Origin: Candidatus Thermokryptus sp.
GTDB taxonomy: Bacteria; Bacteroidota; Ignavibacteria; Kryptoniales; Kryptoniaceae
NCBI GenBank assembly: GCA_028276305.1
Contig: JAPYWO010000038.1
Coordinates: 1 to 8,267, forward strand
DNA: 8,267 bases
Direction: 5' to 3'
In this document: positions 1 through 5,115 of the stretch, piece after piece
How positions within the stretch are numbered: position 1 is the first letter of the stretch
Layout of the letters: each line of letters starts with the position of its first letter
Translations under genes and position numbers: made by a program
The notes under the pieces: generated by a model
What the model was told of the DNA's origin: nothing
Database searches by the model: none
Seen by the model: only the letters and a program-made list of their open reading frames with translations

Positions 1-452
1 TGTGTTAAAGCCCTTGTCATTTTTTTCTTTCCGTCAAAAGCACTAACCCCACTTCCTCCAAGCAATCTTTCTATCAAAACGAAACCGAGTTCAATTCCGA
101 GTTCAAAAATTATATCACCTTTACCTTCGCCAGCACTTAAAATAAAAATAACGCTTGGCTTTTCTATTGAAAGGATATATTCAGAGTAAAAAAGTTGATC
201 AATGTTTTCAACTTGAATTGTCACTGGCGTTTGAAGTCGGCTCGTCAAATGATAGCCAAGCATCTCCGCAAAACTTTGATGAATCGTTTGTATCGTCCTT
301 ATTTGATTTTTTGAAACCCTACTCGGGCGCCGAAACTCATACGGCACAACTTCCTTCTGCTCACGCTTTGAAATTATCTCCCCTGGCGATTTCCCAGCGG
401 TTAAACCCGCCAGTAAACTGTCTATTTCCTGCTGAGATAAAATCTCTGGCAT
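1..452 (-). CDS. fliM: Flagellar motor switch protein FliM, 3'-partial
   Basis: FliM forms the C-ring with FliG and FliN and binds phospho-CheY to switch rotation. The frame starts at ATG 452-450 and is open to the window edge, giving 150 codons of an expected 320-340. Residues 5-14 (LSQQEIDSLL) are the conserved N-terminal CheY-binding peptide. A linker is followed by YEFRRPSRVSKNQ (38-50), the entry to the CheC-like middle domain, then IDQLFYSEYI, and LIERLLGGSG (126-135), which carries the GGxG motif involved in FliG binding. The last visible residues (RALT) are where the family's LTxIE segment begins. The start is well supported by the N-terminal motif, although the 15-base gap after fliL (AAGTTAATTTCTCCG) has no Shine-Dalgarno. 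fliN or other switch genes probably follow outside the window. Confidence 0.95.
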   Translation of the reverse strand, partial: MPEILSQQEIDSLLAGLTAGKSPGEIISKREQKEVVPYEFRRPSRVSKNQIRTIQTIHQSFAEMLGYHLTSRLQTPVTIQVENIDQLFYSEYILSIEKPSVIFILSAGEGKGDIIFELGIELGFVLIERLLGGSGVSAFDGKKKMTRALT

Positions 453-467
453 CGGAGAAATTAACTT

Positions 468-1034
468 TTATTGAATTATAAACTTGCTGAAATAAACATT
501 TTGAACCCTCCCTTGAGTTAAAATCTCATCAACCTTTTTAGCTATCTCCCGCCTTAAATCTTTCCTCTTCGTCACATCGCTCAACTCTTCAAGCGTCTTG
601 CTTGACAGAACATTTATCAATATGTCATTCACTATGACCTCTTTACTTTGAATTTCAGCAAACGCCTTTTCATTCGTCACCTCTATCCCAACGCTTGTGA
701 GCAAATATCTTAATCCACCCGTTCCAGCAGGGTTCACGATTAAATCCTTAACGACGAACAGAAACTCCGGATGTGAAATCACATATTCCGATTCGTTTAT
801 TTTATACTCATCCCCAATTTTTTTATCCACCGCTTGTGTTTTAGCTTTCTCGTCCTTTTTATCGCTCGGCGAATTTGTCTTTGAGTTCAGATCAAGCACG
901 AGAAGATAAGCGATCACAATTTGAAGCAAAACAATAGGTATAGCGACGAAGAAAATAGTTTTTTTACCGCTTTTCTGCGGAACTGCTTGTTCTTGCGGAG
1001 TTTGAACCTGTTGTGCTTGAACCTTTTCTGGCAT
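468..1034 (-). CDS. fliL: Flagellar basal body-associated protein FliL
   Basis: FliL is a single-pass inner-membrane protein that surrounds or supports the MotAB stator and affects torque and motor stability. The 188-residue product has a Gln-rich cytoplasmic N-terminus (1-25), one transmembrane helix (about 26-47, FFVAIPIVLLQIVIAYLLVL), a charged low-complexity linker (50-75) and the periplasmic FliL domain (about 88-188). The family pattern is clear: VVKDLIVNPAGTGGLRYLL, then VNDILINVLSSKTLEEL, RKDLRREIAKKVDEIL and the terminal VYFSKFIIQ. Length is normal for the family. The leader before ATG is A/T-rich with no Shine-Dalgarno. fliM starts 15 bases after its stop, so both are in one operon, probably driven by the sigma54-like site upstream. 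Confidence 0.94.
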   Translation of the reverse strand: MPEKVQAQQVQTPQEQAVPQKSGKKTIFFVAIPIVLLQIVIAYLLVLDLNSKTNSPSDKKDEKAKTQAVDKKIGDEYKINESEYVISHPEFLFVVKDLIVNPAGTGGLRYLLTSVGIEVTNEKAFAEIQSKEVIVNDILINVLSSKTLEELSDVTKRKDLRREIAKKVDEILTQGRVQNVYFSKFIIQ

Positions 1035-1070
1035 ATGACAAATTTTTTATTTTGAAACTCACAAAATAAA

Positions 1071-1086
1071 ATCAAACCCCGTGCCA
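1071..1086 (-). promoter_or_regulatory. Candidate sigma54 (RpoN) promoter for fliL-fliM
   Basis: The minus strand reads TGGCACG (1086-1080), GGGT (1079-1076), TTGAT (1075-1071). The sigma54 consensus is TGGCACG-N4-TTGCW, so the -24 block is exact and the spacing is right. The -12 block has one mismatch, with A in place of the well-conserved C. The predicted start near 1060 gives a leader of about 25 bases before the fliL ATG. It lies between the upstream gene's terminator and fliL, where a flagellar operon promoter is expected, and RpoN control of flagellar genes is common. The -12 mismatch is the main weakness. Confidence 0.5.
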
Positions 1087-1110
1087 TTTTGAAATCCTTT
1101 TTAAAAACGA

Positions 1111-1143
1111 TAAAAAAATAAAGCCAGGGATGAAACCCTGGCT
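1111..1143 (-). terminator. Rho-independent terminator after the exported-protein gene
   Basis: On the minus strand an 8-bp perfect stem, AGCCAGGG (1143-1136) and CCCTGGCT (1129-1122), closes a six-base loop and is followed by TTATTTTTTT. It starts 34 bases after the TGA at 1180-1178. The plus-strand side of the hairpin has no T-run, so it acts in one direction, on transcripts coming from the exported-protein gene. It separates that gene from fliL-fliM. Confidence 0.9.
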
Positions 1144-1149
1144 GATATT

Positions 1150-1161
1150 AACCAATTGGTT
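1150..1161. other. 12-bp perfect palindrome AACCAATTGGTT
   Basis: AACCAATTGGTT reads the same on both strands. It can be extended to 16 bases (1148-1163) with one G-T mismatch, and GATA/TATC (1144-1147, 1167-1170) flank it. It lies between the stop codon of the exported-protein gene and its terminator. As RNA it would form a 6-bp stem with an AATT loop; as DNA it could be a dyad protein site. No function can be assigned. Confidence 0.4.
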
Positions 1162-1177
1162 GAGATTATCGCCATTC

Positions 1178-2935
1178 TCAATCCTCAAACTTTCGCACCT
1201 TGGCGAAATTTTTTATGCTTATGTTAAAATACACTTTAAATGAAAACCCCGACATTGAAACAGGCGAACCAAAATCAACCACCCACTTTTTCTCATCATC
1301 ATCAACCTTCTTCAAAAATGTCCAACTGTTCGTGCTCTCCGAAAGCAAATACAAACCCTTAACACCGATATTCAAGTCGGGATTTATCACAAACTCAATC
1401 CCAGCCCCCACACCCCCATGCAATAACCATTTCCTAGGACTTAACGCATACTCAATTGTATCCCTGCCACTGCTTTCCTTTGCGCTGAACTTAAAATTCG
1501 CCACCCCAACTCTACTTTCAAACGCAACCGAAAGACGCCTGAAATAAACCTTCTTCATCAATCCGATTGAAAAATTACCATAAAGACCGCTCTTAACATC
1601 ATTTCCGAAGAAATTGACATCAAGCGGGAGCAAACCAACATTTGCTGACAAAACAAACCAAAGCTGGCTTTTGTTGATCGCTTTCCCAAAGTTCACATTT
1701 ATATCAAAATGTCCAGCATAGGCAAAAGGAGAAACCTTTTTTATTTTAATCGTATCCTTCACATCAGCGGATGGTGGGAAAGCGGATGGCGGGATATCAA
1801 CAGAACTTACCTTCACAGGGAAAGCATTCAAACCAAAAACAAAATCAAATGGAAATCTTGGTCTTTCCTCAGCCAACATCCCTTTCTGTATCACATCTGA
1901 ACCGAAAATTGAACCAATTATTATCTGGGCACTGCTATATTCCTTCCTGTGTCTATTATCTGCGACCTTGCTCACACGAACAAACCCAACATTTTTCTTA
2001 TTGATCTCCCCAGTTTTTGTTTCAACAAACTCATAAATGTCAAAGCCATCATCAATCAAAACACCTTCTCTTTTACCGAGATCAAACTTTACACTATTAA
2101 AACTCGCTTCAACCACCGGAGCTGAAAGTTTAAAAATTTCCCTCAAAGCCATATCAAAACTTCTCACAAGTCCAGAACAAGCGACAATAAAAGCGGAATC
2201 TTGAGGTGAAATTTTCGCCTTGTAATCCAAGGTTGAAACAAAAACAACATACGGATTTTTCGCCCTTATCTCGTAAGCGAAAACAATTGAATATTGATTA
2301 TCTTTAAACTTAACCCTGTAAATTGCCAACCCTCCATCAATAGTAGCCCTTACACCTGGGACACGAAACTCTTTGTTTTTTACAACGACCGTGTCTCTTC
2401 TAATTTTTGCCACATCAATAAACGGAACAACCACATAACCGGAGTTCATAACTTTCTCAACTTTCTGCGCATCAATCCCAAGTGTTTTTGCTTTTGTAGA
2501 GATAAATTTTTCTCTGTCCGCTTCGCTTACGAGAGAAAGAGCCCTCATTTCTTTATTTATGTCAAGTATCTTGATAAGCTCTGGCGCAATATGATTTTGA
2601 ACATCCGATGAGAGTTCTTCAATGGAAGAGTATTTCTTCTCGCTCACAACTTGCTTAAAAACTGAAACTGTCGTCTCGGGCAACGATTCCCAATAAAATC
2701 TTGGGAGTTTGATTTGGGTAGACACAAATTCTGCCAACTTTTTTCTGACGGTATCGCTTGGCTCAACGACAATTTCTTTTGAAACGATCGCTGAATAATC
2801 AAAAAATGAAATCGTCTTTTTAAAATACTTTGAAAATCCACCTTCCATTTGCTCAGCTCCGAAAACTTGACCCAAGGAAGGATTAACAGGAGCCATTAAT
2901 GATAGAATCAGAAAAAATAACCCCAGTTTCTTCAT
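1178..2935 (-). CDS. Exported protein with periplasmic region and C-terminal outer-membrane-type beta-barrel, unknown function
   Basis: I do not recognise this 585-residue protein. It begins with a good signal peptide (MKKLGLFFLILSLMAP, cleavage probably near residue 22, SLG|Q). Residues 30-160 are mostly helical and charged. Residues 160-270 alternate strands and a helix in a way that recalls CsgG/FlgT-like folds (VVVPFIDVAK, then SAFIVACSGLVRSFDMALREI). Residues 284-355 look like a small beta domain: FDLGKREGVLIDDGFDIYEF, VGFVRVSKV, then GSDVIQKGM, a pattern seen in FlgT-type C-terminal domains. A Pro-rich linker (382-391) leads to about 180 residues of alternating hydrophobic strands with glycines (402-585), likely an 8-stranded barrel in the outer membrane. 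The ATG is supported by the signal peptide; the Shine-Dalgarno is weak. An intrinsic terminator follows. The fold comparisons are inferences; a role beside the flagellar genes is possible but unproven. Confidence 0.75.
   Translation of the reverse strand: MKKLGLFFLILSLMAPVNPSLGQVFGAEQMEGGFSKYFKKTISFFDYSAIVSKEIVVEPSDTVRKKLAEFVSTQIKLPRFYWESLPETTVSVFKQVVSEKKYSSIEELSSDVQNHIAPELIKILDINKEMRALSLVSEADREKFISTKAKTLGIDAQKVEKVMNSGYVVVPFIDVAKIRRDTVVVKNKEFRVPGVRATIDGGLAIYRVKFKDNQYSIVFAYEIRAKNPYVVFVSTLDYKAKISPQDSAFIVACSGLVRSFDMALREIFKLSAPVVEASFNSVKFDLGKREGVLIDDGFDIYEFVETKTGEINKKNVGFVRVSKVADNRHRKEYSSAQIIIGSIFGSDVIQKGMLAEERPRFPFDFVFGLNAFPVKVSSVDIPPSAFPPSADVKDTIKIKKVSPFAYAGHFDINVNFGKAINKSQLWFVLSANVGLLPLDVNFFGNDVKSGLYGNFSIGLMKKVYFRRLSVAFESRVGVANFKFSAKESSGRDTIEYALSPRKWLLHGGVGAGIEFVINPDLNIGVKGLYLLSESTNSWTFLKKVDDDEKKWVVDFGSPVSMSGFSFKVYFNISIKNFAKVRKFED
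1766..1793 (-). repeat. 15-base-period tandem repeat encoding a Pro-Ser-Ala linker
   Basis: Two copies of agcggatggYggg on the plus strand (1766-1778 and 1781-1793) differ at one base and are offset by 15 bases. They encode PPSAFPPSA, residues 382-390 of the exported protein, between its periplasmic part and its predicted barrel. A short in-frame duplication of a flexible linker is the simplest reading, and copy number may vary between strains. Confidence 0.7.
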
Positions 2936-3057
2936 GGCAGTGTTCTCATTTTGTTGACAATTTCCTTTTTTAAGAGATTTTAACCTCTCGTTCTCAGGAA
3001 TTCACTTTACGGGAAAATTTTAAAAAATTTATGGGAAATTATCAAAAGGTGGGACTT
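2936..3057 (-). other. Intergenic region between receptor and exported-protein genes
   Basis: This AT-rich 122-base gap has no open frame of useful size. It contains the candidate promoter above and a five-codon frame (ATG AGA ACA CTG CCA TGA, 2949-2932) whose TGA overlaps the ATG of the next gene. An AGGA (2966-2963) lies 13 bases before that small ATG. The only hairpin after the receptor stop is a weak AAAAG/CTTTT pair, so no convincing terminator separates the receptor from the next gene and read-through is possible. Confidence 0.5.
3017..3045 (-). promoter_or_regulatory. Candidate sigma70-type promoter for the 585-residue exported protein
   Basis: Read on the minus strand, TTGATA (3045-3040) is separated by exactly 17 bases from TAAAAT (3022-3017), each one mismatch from the -35 and -10 consensus. 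Transcription would start near 3010, giving a leader of about 75 bases. It sits just after the receptor stop codon. The region is very AT-rich, so a chance match is possible, and primary promoters in Bacteroidota differ from this consensus. Confidence 0.35.
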
Positions 3058-5112
3058 TTAATCAATGGTGTATTTAACTGAGACGCCACCAAAGATATTT
3101 CGCGGAAGTCCTGGCTCAATGAACGAATATGGAATTTCCCTCCCTGGATTTACAAAAACTGAAGATATGTATTTTTCATCAGTGAGATTATTTACCCCAC
3201 CCCGAATTAGCAAATCAACACCGAAGATTTTGAACTGAGCTAAAATAGAAAGGTTTAAAATTGTATAACTTGAAACCATGATTTCATTCAAATCATCGGC
3301 GAAATATCTCCCCGAATGAATTATTTCAGCGTTTAAAACGAAGGGTTTGAAATTAAAATTTAAATTCGCATTCCACCAAAGCTTTGGAATCCCAGGGACG
3401 GTTTTGCCAGAGTGATTTCCAAGGTCGTTCTCATACTCTAAATACTTCGCATCAATATATGTTAGAGCAAAATTACAGTTAACGAATTTAAAATCCATCC
3501 TTGTACTAATTTCAATTCCTTTCCTCTCTGATTTACCAGCAGAGAAAAACCACTTCCCATTTTCATATGGGACGATTTCATTCTTCACCAAAATCCTAAA
3601 AAATGAAAATGAATACATAAAACTTCTAACAAGTGACACATCAAACAAACCCAAACCTTTAAGACCAAGTTCATATGTTTGTGAAGCCATTGGCTTCAAG
3701 AGTGGATTTAAAGAAACATTTTTCAATTCAGGTGGTGGGTCAACTTCGTTGAAAGCTGGTGCTTCAACACCACCGCTTAGTGTTAGATAAGCAGTGTTAT
3801 TTTCATTGACCTTTAAAAGAATTGAAAGCGACGGTGTGAAATGTTTAAGATCTAAAATATCGCGCATCGTTTTAATTTTAGCCCCTGCAGGATAAATCTC
3901 ACTTATATATTTTTGAAAGTCATATCTACCGCTACCGGCAAGGAAAACTTTCTCAAATGGTTGTATCTCAAACCGGATGAAAAAGCCACCACTTCTCCCG
4001 CCCTCCCTTTTATTTGTCCTCAAAGAGTCACCACGCTCTCCGTTAACAAGATTGTAAAATAAAATTGTCCCATCTTGATAGGAATCGTCATATCCGAGAA
4101 CCAACTTTGGCTTAAACTTTGCCTCATCGTTGAAGTATTGATAAGAAAAGCTACCTCCAAAGAAATAACGATTGAAATCACGAAATGTATTTCTTTCGGA
4201 CCTTTGCAAAACCTTCGGCTCAAAATAAAGACGCAAGTCAAAATTATGATTTAGATTCAAAGATGTCGTAAAATTTATGCCTATCTTACCAATCCGATTG
4301 TATCTTCGCTCCCTTCTCAAAAGATAAAGTTCATTTGCGATGGATGGGCTTTTGGTGAATTGTTCGTATGTCAGCGGTCCAGGAATATAAAATAGATGCG
4401 ATGAGAAACCAGTGATAAGTTTAAATTGAGTTGTGCTTGATGGTTTAAATTTCAAAGTTGAATAAACCTGCCTTTTCCTCGTGGAACTATTCTCACGCCA
4501 ACCCGCAAAATCAAGTCCCGTCCCAGTAAGCAAAAATTCCACACCGTTTGATCTAAGCCCAATTTTGACATTGCTATGTGTTAAACCAAAACTTCCAGCG
4601 ACGCCATTCAACTCAACGAAAGATTTCGCCACCCTGGAGGTTTCAAAATTAATGATACCGCCCGAAGCATTGCCAAATAAAGTAGATGTGTTAGTCCTTA
4701 TAACCTCAATTCGCTCGGTTATGAACAAATCAACGAAGTCAAGTGAAGTTCTTCCATCCGGCTCAGTTTCCGGGAATCCGTCAACAAGTATTTTAATTCC
4801 TCTGATCGTTGCTGCGTTTGACTTATCTCCAAAACCACGAGAGCCGAAGCCCCGAATTGTTAATCTCACATCCGAAGCCCCGGCTCTACTTTGAGCAAGA
4901 ACACCAGGAACCGAATTTAACACATCAGATAAACCAACCATTCTTTTTAAAACCAAATCACCGCGATCAATTGAACTGACAGCCATGGGAAGATTTAAAA
5001 CTTCTCCACCTGCACGATAAGCGGTGACTTCAATTTCACCCAAGTAATATATCTTCACTGTATCCTGAGCTAAAGAAACGATCGTAATCAAGAAGACCAA
5101 AAACAAAACCAT
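3058..5112 (-). CDS. TonB-dependent outer-membrane receptor
   Basis: This 684-residue protein should form a 22-strand outer-membrane barrel that imports a ligand using TonB/ExbBD energy. The N-terminus is hydrophobic with a likely cleavage after SLA (residue 15), but the signal peptide has no Lys/Arg before its core. A TonB-box-like GEIEVTAYR lies at 25-33. The plug spans about 38-160: LSDVLNSVPGV, IRGFGSRGFG, ILVDGFPETEPDG, ERIEVIRTNTSTLFGNASGG. The barrel fills 165-684 and ends with family-typical NNLTDEKY and PGRE elements. The last residue is Asp rather than the usual aromatic. There is no N-terminal carboxypeptidase-like extension and no SusD neighbour, so it is not a SusC-type glycan porter. 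It resembles the FecA/siderophore-receptor class, but the ligand cannot be named. The upstream TAA excludes an earlier start. It is second in an operon with the propeller gene. Confidence 0.93.
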   Translation of the reverse strand: MVLFLVFLITIVSLAQDTVKIYYLGEIEVTAYRAGGEVLNLPMAVSSIDRGDLVLKRMVGLSDVLNSVPGVLAQSRAGASDVRLTIRGFGSRGFGDKSNAATIRGIKILVDGFPETEPDGRTSLDFVDLFITERIEVIRTNTSTLFGNASGGIINFETSRVAKSFVELNGVAGSFGLTHSNVKIGLRSNGVEFLLTGTGLDFAGWRENSSTRKRQVYSTLKFKPSSTTQFKLITGFSSHLFYIPGPLTYEQFTKSPSIANELYLLRRERRYNRIGKIGINFTTSLNLNHNFDLRLYFEPKVLQRSERNTFRDFNRYFFGGSFSYQYFNDEAKFKPKLVLGYDDSYQDGTILFYNLVNGERGDSLRTNKREGGRSGGFFIRFEIQPFEKVFLAGSGRYDFQKYISEIYPAGAKIKTMRDILDLKHFTPSLSILLKVNENNTAYLTLSGGVEAPAFNEVDPPPELKNVSLNPLLKPMASQTYELGLKGLGLFDVSLVRSFMYSFSFFRILVKNEIVPYENGKWFFSAGKSERKGIEISTRMDFKFVNCNFALTYIDAKYLEYENDLGNHSGKTVPGIPKLWWNANLNFNFKPFVLNAEIIHSGRYFADDLNEIMVSSYTILNLSILAQFKIFGVDLLIRGGVNNLTDEKYISSVFVNPGREIPYSFIEPGLPRNIFGGVSVKYTID

Positions 5113-5115
5113 TTA
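5110..5115 (-). promoter_or_regulatory. Abutting stop/start junction (TAAATG) between propeller gene and receptor gene
   Basis: The stop TAA of the propeller gene (5115-5113) is followed at once by the ATG of the receptor gene (5112-5110), with no intervening base and in the same frame. The bases before it (GAGACGAAATAA) hold only a GAG as a weak Shine-Dalgarno candidate. Terminating ribosomes probably restart directly, so receptor synthesis should depend on translation of the upstream gene. The junction itself is seen directly; the coupling is inferred. Confidence 0.6.

Noticed and set aside
155..481. Plus-strand open frame of 108 codons
   Set aside because: It lies opposite fliM, whose translation matches the family throughout; the plus-strand protein has no recognisable features.
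1080..1110. Sigma28 flagellar promoter (TAAA-N15-GCCGATAA)
   Set aside because: A TAAA occurs 15 bases before GCAC, but the second element matches only the first two bases; the sigma54-like site in the same place is far better.
2961..2995. Hairpin AGAG/CTCT upstream of the exported-protein gene as a terminator
   Set aside because: The stem is only four to five base pairs with an eight-base loop, and no T-run follows on the minus strand.
3058..5112. SusC-type receptor of a polysaccharide utilisation locus
   Set aside because: There is no N-terminal carboxypeptidase-regulatory-like extension, the protein is much shorter than SusC (about 1000 residues), and no SusD-like gene is adjacent.
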